The notes under the pieces were generated by a model. It was given only the letters and a program-made list of their open reading frames with translations. It did not search any database and was not told where the DNA came from. A stretch of 18,162 nt of DNA, from the NCBI GenBank assembly GCA_007116765.1, contig SKHV01000181.1, positions 1 through 18,162 on the forward strand, written 5' to 3'. Shown piece by piece: positions 1 to 8,483 of the stretch (position 1 is the first letter of the stretch; each line of letters opens with the position of its first letter). The stretch comes from Prolixibacteraceae bacterium (lineage in GTDB: Bacteria; Bacteroidota; Bacteroidia; Bacteroidales; Prolixibacteraceae). The position numbers and the translations under genes were made by a program.

Positions 1-3000
1 CACCAAATCAGTTTCACTTATCGTATCGGTTTGAACTACATTAATAGAATTCGTGTCATCTTCATCGTCCGGATCACCGGTGTCTTCATCGTCTTCATCG
101 TCAGGGTCATTTGGATCTTCCTCATCATCCGGGTCGGTAGGCTCCTCTTCCTCTTCTTCTTCGCCACAAATATTATTAGGGTCATAATATTCATCGGAAT
201 TTGAGAGAAAAATTTCATCTATAAGAATTGGAATTCCTCCATTAGACCAAAAACCAACTATGTAAATATTTTCAGGATTTGCTTTCACCAACTGTCCATC
301 AACCACTTTGCACATGTGCTGTAAATCAATGACAAACTCTGTACGGTTGCCCACCTCATAAGCGAAGGGTGTTGACCAGTAGCTGGGTCCATCAAAAATC
401 CTGAACGAAGCACCACTGGTGGTTCGCTGTTTCAATCGAACTACCAAATACCGGTAATCAGATAAATCGATACCATTTTGATATTGCCATCCGCCAAAAC
501 CCCATTGCCCGGTTATAAGCTGACCGGTTTCTTCGTTAAATGAACCGGTTTCCCATATCGAAGGATTAAATAAATCGTTGGTAAGCGGGAAAACCGTAAC
601 CCTAATTTCAAAATCGATGGTGTGAACATCGCCAAGTTTTCCTTTGTAAGTTGCAGAAATATTTGTTGTTCCCAATTCGCGGGCAACTATTTGCCCGTTT
701 ATAATTTCAGCCACTTGGGGATTTGAATTGATAATGCTAAGCTGCGATCCTACATTTTCAATACTTCCATCTTTAAAATGTGCATTAATTATCAGGGTTT
801 TGTTATTTCCCTTTATCATTTGAATGAGCTCAGTTGGCATCGAAAGACTATCAAGTGCCAGCTGATCTTCGGTGAAACCGCTAAAGCTCGGGTCGTAGAA
901 CATGTCTTCGGTGAATACCTCTTCGGTAGTAAACCAGTTAACATCCACAAATCCACCTCCCTGTTCTGTAGCATAATTGAATATTGCGAATTTATTTCCT
1001 GTGAAAACCGAAAGGTCAAATTTCATATCTAGTGTAGTCCCAAACTCTATGTAGTTTTCGTTATCGAGGCTGTAATAGAATTTGGCTTCACTATTTCCGT
1101 AATTGGCAATGGCTCTGAGGTAAATCACCGAGTCGGCTATGGCATCGCCAATTTCTTCCTCTCCATTGTTGTTCATTATCAAAAGGTGTTCACCATTACG
1201 AACACTCACACCTATGTAAGCATAGGGATCTTGAAAAACGGCTAGTCCGGCTACATCGCCTTCGAGCATATTGCTGATATCCACTTTTATTGTACCGTAC
1301 GAATCAATGTCATCGGAGTGATAGCCGAATATTCTTTGAGTTAGCGTATTGCGCGCTTCGAGAAAATTATCGACTACTCCTACAGTGTTCAATCGCAAAG
1401 ACCCCGGATTATCGAACAACGACCACATTGTATTGTCGGGATTATGATTCCATCCCCACTGATGTCCCAGCCTGTAATTCCTAAAATTGTCGGTTGTAGG
1501 TAGAACGGTAATGGGATATTCGCGCCCCACATCGGGTTTGCGATAAGTGGTAACTCCTACTCCATCAACCCCGATTTCGGGCCAGCCATCGACCCAAATA
1601 ATGGGTTGCAAATTGGGCAAGCGGCCAAAAGCGCCTTTGTCGTAAAATAGCACAGTCCACCATTCACCTGTTTGTGTTTCTACAAGAGCTCCCTGATGAA
1701 TATTATCGTCAGCCAGAAGCAATTTTTCTTCATATGAACCATAAATATTTTCTGAACGGAAAGCCACTTGCGAAGCCGGCCAACCACCATAGGTCGCATA
1801 TATATAATAGTAATCGCCTATTTTATAGAGTCGGCTTCCTTCGAGTCCAGAGTCGGGTTTTTCCACAACTATCTCATCATTTCCAATGGGTTCGAAATCT
1901 TCATCCACCTCTGTAATTCGCAACTGGTTAATACCGTGAACTATGTATATTTTACCATCGTCGAATAATAAGCCCGGATCGTAATACGATTTTGATAGCT
2001 TTTTCATTTCCCAATGTCCTTCAACATCGCTGGTGGTGAGCAAATAACTTCCTTCATCGAGTGTGTTAAAAAGCATATAGAAAGTGCCTTCGTGGTAATC
2101 TAATGCTGTAGCCCATTGTCCGCGTGAGTAACGGTTTTGCCCGTTGAGCAGGTTGTAAGCATCGCTAGACTCTATCAATTGCAGCGGGTTGTTTGCATAT
2201 TCCCAGTTAACCAGGTCGTACGATTTTAAAATGGTTGCTCCGGGAAAAATGTGCATGGTGGTACTCACCATGTAGTACACATCGCCCACACGTACCACAT
2301 CGGGGTCGGGAAAATCGGCATGAATAAGCGGATTTGTATAGGTTCCGTCACCATTATCGCTGAGCGAACGTTTTTCAAATTCGGGATATGGATTATTTTC
2401 CAGAGCATACTCCTGATACCAGTGATAAATTGGCCACGGACAAGCTTCGGGGTCATTAAAAAAGGTGTAGGGTTCTCCCTCGGCAGGTGGCTCGCCGGTA
2501 AACTGTGCCAATAAGTGAGGCTCGGTAAACAGCAGCCAGCTCACATTGCCGGTTTCGTCCATTATTTTTTTGAAATTGGCACCAAAGCCTTCGCCTCCGG
2601 CAGTTCCGGTAATACCTTTACCCCACGACAATCCATAGTGCTCGGGTGCCCAGTCCATTTCGGTAATTACCACCGGTGCAAAATCGGCCACCGGTTTAAC
2701 CTGTTCATCCCATTCTCTTTTGAAAACTTCGTACCCATCTGCACTTCCAAACCATCCCGGATAAACATGCACAGCGTATCCGATATTATCACCTTCGATG
2801 GGGTTTACCGCGAAGCCTTTGTAATGTGCCTGGTAGCCCGAGCCGGGTATCCATATCATATTGTGAAATCCGTTCTCGCGGCAACGGTCAACTATGGGCT
2901 GAAAAATATCCACCAATACATCAAAGTGGGCCTGAGTGTTAGCTCCTACCGATCCATCAGCCAAACGGATATTAACCGGTTCGTTTGCCAGTTCGAACAT

Positions 3001-3564
3001 AATTTCGTGACGGTTCTTTATTTTGGGATGGTTGGAAACTACGTCCCAAACTTTATAAAGATACTCTGCATAATCATAATCATCTTCGACACCAATTACA
3101 TGAGGCGCAACACCCGGAGGACGCATGATTACATACAAACCTTTCGAGATGGCATATTCGGCCATAGGAATAAATACCTGATCGAGATATCGTTTGAAAC
3201 GATTCATGTTAAAACAATTGGGTAGCTCGTGAGCATCGGGTTGGCAGCCGGGAGTGTTGCTCCAGTATGGATCCATGTGTAAACGCACAAAATTCATCAT
3301 CCATCCGGCTTCAAGTATATCGTCAATCATTCCTTGATTATAGGCTAAACATCCTTCTACATCGTAATTGTTCCATTTTGTGCCTCTTTCGTTAAACCAC
3401 GGGCTATAGGTTTGAGCAAAACCATGCAGCAATACTGTGTTTCCGTGAGGGTCTTTCAAATGCCTTCCTTCGGCATGTAATGGCGGAGTTGGCATGCCCT
3501 CCCAGGCACTTGCCAAATTTGAAATAAAAAATAAAATAATAAGGTTTGTAAAAATTCGTTTCAT
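1..3564 (-). CDS. GH5-GH43 fusion glycoside hydrolase, secreted, 3' end outside window
   Basis: This is an open frame of 1188 codons from ATG at 3562-3564 to the window edge, with no stop, so the C-terminus is missing. Residues 1-20 are a signal peptide ending ASA. Residues about 22-390 are a GH5 (beta/alpha)8-type domain: RLHMDP, the acid/base in ELANEP (E195) and the nucleophile in ITEMDW (E302). Residues about 405-690 are a GH43 five-bladed propeller: base D420 in FPDPD, D529 in YDPG and acid E575 in GLEGS. A concanavalin-like GH43 C-terminal domain (about 690-890), a BIG2-like Ig domain (about 903-985), a putative carbohydrate-binding module (about 990-1128) and an Asp/Glu linker (about 1132-1172) follow. 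A T9SS sorting domain probably lies beyond the window. GH5 suggests an endo-acting beta-glycanase and GH43 a beta-xylosidase or arabinofuranosidase. Locus context suggests xylan, but I could not assign a GH5 subfamily. Confidence 0.88.
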   Translation of the reverse strand, partial: MKRIFTNLIILFFISNLASAWEGMPTPPLHAEGRHLKDPHGNTVLLHGFAQTYSPWFNERGTKWNNYDVEGCLAYNQGMIDDILEAGWMMNFVRLHMDPYWSNTPGCQPDAHELPNCFNMNRFKRYLDQVFIPMAEYAISKGLYVIMRPPGVAPHVIGVEDDYDYAEYLYKVWDVVSNHPKIKNRHEIMFELANEPVNIRLADGSVGANTQAHFDVLVDIFQPIVDRCRENGFHNMIWIPGSGYQAHYKGFAVNPIEGDNIGYAVHVYPGWFGSADGYEVFKREWDEQVKPVADFAPVVITEMDWAPEHYGLSWGKGITGTAGGEGFGANFKKIMDETGNVSWLLFTEPHLLAQFTGEPPAEGEPYTFFNDPEACPWPIYHWYQEYALENNPYPEFEKRSLSDNGDGTYTNPLIHADFPDPDVVRVGDVYYMVSTTMHIFPGATILKSYDLVNWEYANNPLQLIESSDAYNLLNGQNRYSRGQWATALDYHEGTFYMLFNTLDEGSYLLTTSDVEGHWEMKKLSKSYYDPGLLFDDGKIYIVHGINQLRITEVDEDFEPIGNDEIVVEKPDSGLEGSRLYKIGDYYYIYATYGGWPASQVAFRSENIYGSYEEKLLLADDNIHQGALVETQTGEWWTVLFYDKGAFGRLPNLQPIIWVDGWPEIGVDGVGVTTYRKPDVGREYPITVLPTTDNFRNYRLGHQWGWNHNPDNTMWSLFDNPGSLRLNTVGVVDNFLEARNTLTQRIFGYHSDDIDSYGTIKVDISNMLEGDVAGLAVFQDPYAYIGVSVRNGEHLLIMNNNGEEEIGDAIADSVIYLRAIANYGNSEAKFYYSLDNENYIEFGTTLDMKFDLSVFTGNKFAIFNYATEQGGGFVDVNWFTTEEVFTEDMFYDPSFSGFTEDQLALDSLSMPTELIQMIKGNNKTLIINAHFKDGSIENVGSQLSIINSNPQVAEIINGQIVARELGTTNISATYKGKLGDVHTIDFEIRVTVFPLTNDLFNPSIWETGSFNEETGQLITGQWGFGGWQYQNGIDLSDYRYLVVRLKQRTTSGASFRIFDGPSYWSTPFAYEVGNRTEFVIDLQHMCKVVDGQLVKANPENIYIVGFWSNGGIPILIDEIFLSNSDEYYDPNNICGEEEEEEEPTDPDDEEDPNDPDDEDDEDTGDPDDEDDTNSINVVQTDTISETDLV

Positions 3565-3898
3565 AGTTCGATTTTATTTAAGAATGCTTGATTTAATTTA
3601 ATGACTCAATGTGAGTGTACTTTCAGTATTAATTGATAAAATTAGAAATAATCAATGCGAAACATTTTAGATTATAGATAATCGTTTTTAAGATTCAGAT
3701 ATTAAACAATTCTGATATCAAAACTTCTTTTGTGACACACATACCATATCTAGCAGATAATAAGCACATAGGAATAAAACGCACAGTATCTAATTATTAG
3801 TTAATAAAAAAGCTGCCCCAAATAATCGGGGCAGCTTCGTTAAAACAATACTCACTATATGAATTTGCTATATTATCCTATTATAAATTAAAAGTGTA
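3565..3898. other. 334-bp intergenic region between the GH43 and GH5-GH43 genes
   Basis: This AT-rich gap holds the intrinsic terminator at about 3806-3837, which ends minus-strand transcription from the GH43 gene. It leaves about 240 bp before the GH5-GH43 start, so that gene probably has its own promoter. I found no exact TAnnTTTG -7 box on the minus strand. The octamer CAGATATT at 3696-3703 also occurs upstream of the GH30 gene (8371-8378). No coding potential was seen. Confidence 0.6.
3806..3837 (-). terminator. Intrinsic terminator downstream of the GH43 gene
   Basis: There is a perfect 10-bp GC-rich stem (3810-3819 pairing with 3828-3837) and an 8-nt loop. On the minus strand it is followed by a T-run (TTTTTTATT). 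It sits 62 bp after the GH43 stop codon, oriented to end transcription coming from 5647. Confidence 0.8.
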
Positions 3899-5647
3899 CT
3901 ATTCAGGTTTTGCATCATTCGATTTAGTGGCATATAAACCAATTAAGTTACCGGTAAATCCGCCAGCTACGTTAGTCGACAAAATGTCGCCTGAAACGGT
4001 TCCCCCTAAAGTGGTGAAGTCTTTTCCGTTTGTTGAATAGTTAAAATCATAATCGTCTTCATCGGCACTTACCTGCAAATGAATGGGTTTACTAACATCG
4101 ATTTTAGTGCTTGCTATAATTGTAGATTCGCCACCCTCAGTACGCTGAAGCAACAAATAGTTTTCGTTGCCTTTTTTGGTAATACCAAAAACATAATTAA
4201 ACCTTTCACTTTGATAGCAAACAATTCCTGCCAAATCGTTTTCTGAATCAGGTTTATAGTTCATTACAGTAGTTGCTGTGAATGTTTTGTGCATTTGTCT
4301 TTTAAACAACGAAGAAATTGGAGCCACGGCTTTTATATTGGTTTCGAAAGGTTTTACTTGCAAGCCATTGCGTGTAACCGACATAAAGTCTTCACGTGGT
4401 CCGCGCATACCAATCCAGCGATAATCCAGCTTATCGTTTTCAAATTTCTCGGTAAAAGTAAAGTTGCCATTAGGGAAAAAACCGTCTTGTCCGGTTTTAT
4501 TTTTCACACCTTTAGGCATTTTCAATTTTGGTTCGAATGGAACAAGTCCGTTCACAAACACAGGAAATTCACCACTCCAGTCGACCGGCAAAATAAAAGT
4601 TTCACGGCCAGTATTTACCCTGTCCTTTTCGTTAGGACGAACGGCAAGAAATACAGCATATAATTCGCCATCGGGGCCTTCAACCATATCGGCATGTCCT
4701 GCCCACTCCACACGGTTTGCCCTGTTTGGGTTCAAGTAGCGTTGAGTCATTATTGGATTATTATCTGCCGGAACGTATGGGCCTCTTGGATTGTCACTTA
4801 CGAAAACAACCTGGCTATGCCATCCGCCTGTTCCACCTTCGGCGCACGAAAGAAAATAGCGTCCGTCTTTTTTATAAATATGTGGCATTTCTATCCAAAT
4901 TGGGCGTTTGGTAATGTCCACTCCACCATCAACAATAATTTTATCGGTACCTTCAATTACCTGGTTGTTCTCCAAATCGTAATCCCACATTTTAATTACA
5001 CGGTGTCCGCTGTAAAGTTCTTTTCCGGGGTCGGGAGCATCGTTGTGCACTACATATGCTTTACCATCGTCATCGAAGAAAAGCGAAGGGTCAATACCAT
5101 TAAATTTCAGCTTATATGGGTCGCTCCAACCTTCAAAAGGATCTTTTGTTGTAACCACCATATTATTAATATTACCTGCAAACTGAGTAGTAATCATATA
5201 AAAGGTTTCGTTGTGCGGATTGTATTTTATAGCCGGAGCATAAATCCCAGCACTTATTCCTGTATCCTGAACCTTTAATTGTGAAGGCCTATCGAGCACG
5301 TGGCCTATTTGTTTCCAGTTGACTAAATCGGTTGAATGGAAAATTGGCACTCCGGGCCACATGGCAAACGAAGAGTGTACCATGAAATAATCGTCACCCC
5401 GACGAATTATGGCCGGATCGGGATAACAGCCCTGAAGAATAGGTGAATAAAACTCGTCATCTTCTAAGGGATAGTCGTTGTAAACTTGATCGTTACCCTG
5501 ATACACAAATTCAGAAAACAACGGTGTATTTCCTGAACGGTTTCGTTGTGCATTCGCTTCTGCGAAAGAAAACGAAACCATTAAAACCGACATAATAAGG
5601 ATATGCCAGGTTTTTAACACATTAATTCTAAATTGATTTTTCTTCAT
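3899..5647 (-). CDS. GH43 family beta-xylosidase / alpha-L-arabinofuranosidase, exported
   Basis: The 582-residue protein has an N-terminal signal peptide (about 1-34, hydrophobic core then ANAQ). The GH43 five-bladed propeller spans about 66-370, with all three catalytic carboxylates visible: base D77 in GCYPDP, pKa-modulating D186 in GIDPS and acid E253 in WIEMPH. Residues about 390-575 form a beta-sandwich of the concanavalin-like type usual at the C-terminus of xylan-active GH43 enzymes. The family releases xylose or arabinose from xylo-oligosaccharides or arabinoxylan; the exact specificity cannot be read here. The protein ends NDAKPE with no T9SS sorting domain, unlike the GH30 enzyme upstream, so a periplasmic location is inferred. 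It lies 212 bp after the GH30 gene and is followed by a strong terminator. Confidence 0.92.
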   Translation of the reverse strand: MKKNQFRINVLKTWHILIMSVLMVSFSFAEANAQRNRSGNTPLFSEFVYQGNDQVYNDYPLEDDEFYSPILQGCYPDPAIIRRGDDYFMVHSSFAMWPGVPIFHSTDLVNWKQIGHVLDRPSQLKVQDTGISAGIYAPAIKYNPHNETFYMITTQFAGNINNMVVTTKDPFEGWSDPYKLKFNGIDPSLFFDDDGKAYVVHNDAPDPGKELYSGHRVIKMWDYDLENNQVIEGTDKIIVDGGVDITKRPIWIEMPHIYKKDGRYFLSCAEGGTGGWHSQVVFVSDNPRGPYVPADNNPIMTQRYLNPNRANRVEWAGHADMVEGPDGELYAVFLAVRPNEKDRVNTGRETFILPVDWSGEFPVFVNGLVPFEPKLKMPKGVKNKTGQDGFFPNGNFTFTEKFENDKLDYRWIGMRGPREDFMSVTRNGLQVKPFETNIKAVAPISSLFKRQMHKTFTATTVMNYKPDSENDLAGIVCYQSERFNYVFGITKKGNENYLLLQRTEGGESTIIASTKIDVSKPIHLQVSADEDDYDFNYSTNGKDFTTLGGTVSGDILSTNVAGGFTGNLIGLYATKSNDAKPE

Positions 5648-5732
5648 TTTTCAATATTTAAAAGTGAACTATTATATTTTTTCTAATTAATAACGGTTAA
5701 AAAAAAACACACTTCAGAATGAACGGTTTTTA

Positions 5733-5787
5733 TTGGGGCAACAAGTAGGGCAAGCTATTCAATTTAGCCTACCCTACTGTTTCCCAA
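5733..5787. other. Long imperfect hairpin between the GH30 and GH43 genes
   Basis: The arms AGTAGGG (5744-5750) and CCCTACT (5772-5778) pair perfectly. They extend inward through GCTA/TAGC and outward through AAC/GTT and TTGGG/CCCAA with small bulges, spanning about 55 nt. It could terminate GH30 transcription, stabilise an mRNA end, or, if the -7 box at 5806-5813 is used, lie in the GH43 5' leader. No classic T-run directly follows on the minus strand, so terminator function is uncertain. Confidence 0.45.
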
Positions 5788-5805
5788 CATTTCAAAATAA
5801 TAAAT

Positions 5806-5813
5806 CAAATCTA
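5806..5813 (-). promoter_or_regulatory. Candidate -7 promoter box for the GH43 gene
   Basis: The minus strand reads TAGATTTG, an exact match to the Bacteroidetes TAnnTTTG -7 consensus, about 160 bp upstream of the GH43 start. A matching -33 TTTG is not clear. Use of this promoter would put the 5733-5787 hairpin inside the 5' untranslated leader. Confidence 0.35.
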
Positions 5814-5859
5814 ATACTAAATTACCTATATAATAACTATGGAATTCTTTCTATATTCA

Positions 5860-8286
5860 TTAATTAATCAATATTTTACCTACACCTGTATGGTTATTTC
5901 CCCTTAAAATGATAAAATACAAACCGGGTTTTAAATCGAAATTAATTTGTTGTTCCTCAACATATTTATTTATATTTTCAGTAAAAACAGATTGACCACT
6001 GTGATTAATAATCTGAATTCTGTCGAAACCGTTTTTCCAGTTTATGTTTACCATGCGTGATGCAGGATTAGGATATATTTTCACCGCTTCTGCTGTATTA
6101 GTGAATACTTTTGTTGAATTTACGGTTTCATCATCGTCAGATTCATCGTCGCCTGTATTCTCGTCATCAATTTCATCGTCATTATTGGTTTCGTCATCGT
6201 CTGTTTCGTCGTCAGATTCATCATCGCCTGTTTCATCTCCACTTGAATCATCGTCGGGTTCTTCATCTTCAATTTCAATTGTGCATGGTACAGCGTCGCC
6301 GCCCATTTGCACGGGTGCGATGCCGGTATTTGCGATTAGTATTTTATCCATTTGAGCACCATCTTCGCGCATGCATATTAAGAGTTCGTGCTCACCGGCT
6401 TCGAGCTCAAAAAACACCACATTATCTAGGCTACTGTGTTCGTGCAGGTCGTCCCAGTGCCAGCTAGAGCGCGAAGGAATATTGTTCCACATTACCCAGT
6501 CGTGATTGCCAATTTTTATCCAGAACGAGTCGTCGTTGGGTGTAGGTGTAATCATTCGTGCCCAAAATTTATACATTCCCGATTCTTCGGTTATGAATGT
6601 GTACGAAATTAAATCGTCGGGATTAGTTGATGGATTTGAGAGGCTTTGAATGCCCGGAGTAGTTTGCACATACCAACCGTTAGAGGCGTTGTCGTGAGGC
6701 AGAATTTGCCAGTTTGCTCCTACATTTCCACATTCGGCTTCAATCCAAATTTCGGTATTGTTTGGGCTTTCCACAGCAATGAAAAGGGTATCGGTATCGC
6801 TTGCTCCGTCGTTATCGGTTATTGTTAGTACAAATTCATAGTACCCAATCTCGAGGCTAACATTGTGTATAGCTTCCCAGGCAATTTGTTGCCCATTCAG
6901 CGACCAAGAATAGTTTACTATTTCGCCATCGGGATCAAAACTTTCTGTAGCATCGAGACTTGTTGTTACTGAGCCCATTCCCAATTCGTCTTCAAGAATA
7001 ATACTTCCACCTGCCTGAGCAATAGGCTTTTGATTTTCGAATTTTGGAGCATTATTGGTATAATTAGTAAAAGTAGTTATGCTGTTTGCATCAACAGTTG
7101 CTGAAAAAGCACCATTGTTTAATGTGATGTAGCCATCGTTTACTACTTTTTTAGCTGCTGATGTGGTATATTGAGTAATTCCATCAAAAAAAGCATCTTC
7201 AATATTGAAATCGATTTCCACACTACTGTTATTTCGGTTTACCACTATTGTAGTAAATGTTGAATCGGTTTTGTATGCAGTTATGCTTACATTGTGAAGT
7301 GAAGCATCGTTTGCGTTTACACGAACGGCTCCGGGGCGCACAAATTTAGAGAAGTGCGAAATCACATAACCTTTATCAGTTATATTACCTTCATCGTTAA
7401 TAAAACTATAAAAGCGCCGAATATACCACCAAATATAGGCATTGAAATTAGCCTGCATACAATCGGTTATCTCCTGTGCTAAATCCATTGCCAAATTCCA
7501 GTCGTTTTGTTCGGGCGAGCCGCTACCAGTAAGGTGCTCGGTCATCCAAACCTCTTTGCCTAAGTTTCGTGCCAGTGTATAATCCACCAACCCGCCTTTT
7601 GGAGCCCATCGGTGGCCGTAAAGGTGACCGCCAATTATATCGACATGCTCTTGAGCTTCGCTATTGTTAAGAATAGGATCGGTAATATTATGATTAAAGT
7701 TGAACGATTCGGCCACAATAAGATTCACTGATTCGAAACGCGAACCTTGTTCCTTTAGAAAGTTGATGAACTGTAACGAAGACCAGTCGCATGACTCATA
7801 ACTAACTTCAATATCGGGTTCATTTTGAATTGAAATTGCATGCAGAGGCACTTCATTATCATCCATATAGGATGCAAAACTCAATAAATGGTCGGCATAA
7901 GCACCGTAGTTTTCGGGTAATAAATAGCCTCCGGTAGTGTGATTGTTGCTTTTCAGGTTGGCCGGTGGCGACCAAGGAGTAGCAATTATAGTAGCTCCAT
8001 GATTTTTAGCCGCAACGGCAGTGGGCAACTCAAGTGAAAACTGCGAGCTGTTTGGGCTTATACCTACTCTCAAAATACTTAATCCCAACTGACCGGGTTC
8101 ATTACCAAAAACTTTATCAACCTGGTCGGGGTTTAAATCACCAATCCAACGCGGGAAATTCATTCCGCCAAATCCTCTAATTAACTGATGTTCCTGTGAT
8201 AGATCAATACGAACCTCCTGCGCATATAAATTGCCTGCAAAAACAAGCATAAAACTAACAAACAGATTCAGGTAAAATTTTTTCAT
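5860..8286 (-). CDS. GH30 subfamily 8-like glucuronoxylanase with PKD, CBM, acidic linker and T9SS sorting domain
   Basis: The 808-residue protein has a signal peptide (about 1-22, ending LYA). The GH30 domain spans about 24-408: IRGFGG, WSPPA, acid/base E156 in IQNEPD and nucleophile E250 in WMTEH. The segment WWYIRRFY (286-293) matches the arginine motif that binds the 4-O-methylglucuronate branch in GH30_8 endoxylanases such as Bacillus XynC, followed by the family-typical HFSKFVRPG. A PKD domain (about 418-506) and a beta-sandwich carbohydrate-binding domain (about 512-655, starting IEAECG) follow. Then come a very acidic linker (about 671-722) and a type A T9SS sorting domain (about 733-808, YPNPASRMVNI, GLYFIIL). 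Predicted role: secreted or surface-anchored endo-cleavage of glucuronoxylan. It is the first enzyme gene downstream of the HTCS. Confidence 0.93.
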   Translation of the reverse strand: MKKFYLNLFVSFMLVFAGNLYAQEVRIDLSQEHQLIRGFGGMNFPRWIGDLNPDQVDKVFGNEPGQLGLSILRVGISPNSSQFSLELPTAVAAKNHGATIIATPWSPPANLKSNNHTTGGYLLPENYGAYADHLLSFASYMDDNEVPLHAISIQNEPDIEVSYESCDWSSLQFINFLKEQGSRFESVNLIVAESFNFNHNITDPILNNSEAQEHVDIIGGHLYGHRWAPKGGLVDYTLARNLGKEVWMTEHLTGSGSPEQNDWNLAMDLAQEITDCMQANFNAYIWWYIRRFYSFINDEGNITDKGYVISHFSKFVRPGAVRVNANDASLHNVSITAYKTDSTFTTIVVNRNNSSVEIDFNIEDAFFDGITQYTTSAAKKVVNDGYITLNNGAFSATVDANSITTFTNYTNNAPKFENQKPIAQAGGSIILEDELGMGSVTTSLDATESFDPDGEIVNYSWSLNGQQIAWEAIHNVSLEIGYYEFVLTITDNDGASDTDTLFIAVESPNNTEIWIEAECGNVGANWQILPHDNASNGWYVQTTPGIQSLSNPSTNPDDLISYTFITEESGMYKFWARMITPTPNDDSFWIKIGNHDWVMWNNIPSRSSWHWDDLHEHSSLDNVVFFELEAGEHELLICMREDGAQMDKILIANTGIAPVQMGGDAVPCTIEIEDEEPDDDSSGDETGDDESDDETDDDETNNDDEIDDENTGDDESDDDETVNSTKVFTNTAEAVKIYPNPASRMVNINWKNGFDRIQIINHSGQSVFTENINKYVEEQQINFDLKPGLYFIILRGNNHTGVGKILIN
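6134..6231 (-). repeat. Acidic-linker minisatellite with 75-nt period
   Basis: A 23-nt unit at 6134-6156 recurs at 6209-6231 with one base changed, exactly 75 nt (25 codons) apart, inside a stretch rich in tcatcgtc. In protein this repeats TGDDESDD at residues 686 and 711 of the GH30 enzyme. The spacing keeps the reading frame, so this is coding low-complexity DNA. Confidence 0.75.
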
Positions 8287-8329
8287 TCAATAATAGGTTT
8301 ATGAGTGATACATTTTGAAAAGAGGTTAC

Positions 8330-8405
8330 ATGCAAATTTAATCAGTGGCTTAGCATGCAACTTACAATTCCAGATATTTAAGTTTAAATCTCAGATAATA
8401 TGCAA
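8330..8405 (-). repeat. Three TTGCAT copies upstream of the GH30 gene
   Basis: The plus strand carries ATGCAA at 8330-8335, 8355-8360 and 8400-8405. The first two are part of the heptamer CATGCAA, with starts 25 bp apart. They lie around and upstream of the candidate -7 box, a suitable place for an activator binding site. Chance occurrence in AT-rich DNA cannot be excluded. Confidence 0.35.
8333..8340 (-). promoter_or_regulatory. Candidate -7 promoter box for the GH30 gene
   Basis: The minus strand reads TAAATTTG, an exact match to TAnnTTTG. It would give a leader of roughly 40 nt before the ATG at 8286. A partial -33 element (GTTG) lies 17 nt upstream, slightly closer than the usual 19-21. 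Confidence 0.5.
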
Positions 8406-8483
8406 TACTTATGTCCTAAAAATAATAAAAAAATACAGATACGAATAGAAATGAAGAAATGAAGCCAAAATAAGAAATGAGAT

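Larger units (their letters stand above)
8287..8483. promoter_or_regulatory. Regulatory region upstream of the GH30 gene
   Basis: This 197-bp AT-rich gap between the HTCS stop and the GH30 start is the natural target for the HTCS. On the minus strand it has an exact -7 box, three TTGCAT copies and a near-palindrome ATTTAA-GT-TTAAAT (8376-8389). The octamer CAGATATT (8371-8378) is shared with the region upstream of the GH5-GH43 gene. No clear terminator for the HTCS was seen. Confidence 0.5.

Noticed and set aside
36..218. Lys/Met/Thr-rich 60-residue reading frame on the minus strand
   Set aside because: It lies in another frame of the acidic-linker DNA of the GH5-GH43 gene; its repetitive composition is a frame-shifted copy of the D/E repeats.
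2515..3225. 236-residue plus-strand reading frame
   Set aside because: It is fully antisense to the GH5 domain, which has clear catalytic motifs, and shows no recognisable domain itself.
1..3564. Possible frameshift or broken gene in the GH5-GH43 region
   Set aside because: Read codon by codon from 3564 to position 1, the frame is continuous with no stop, and all catalytic motifs are in frame.
6120..6270. tcatcgtc repeats as a CRISPR array
   Set aside because: Units are short, in frame, without unique spacers of constant length, and encode the acidic linker; no cas genes are present.
6044..6467. Ser-rich and Arg/His-rich plus-strand reading frames
   Set aside because: They are antisense to the acidic linker and CBM of the GH30 gene, and their composition follows from the repeat.
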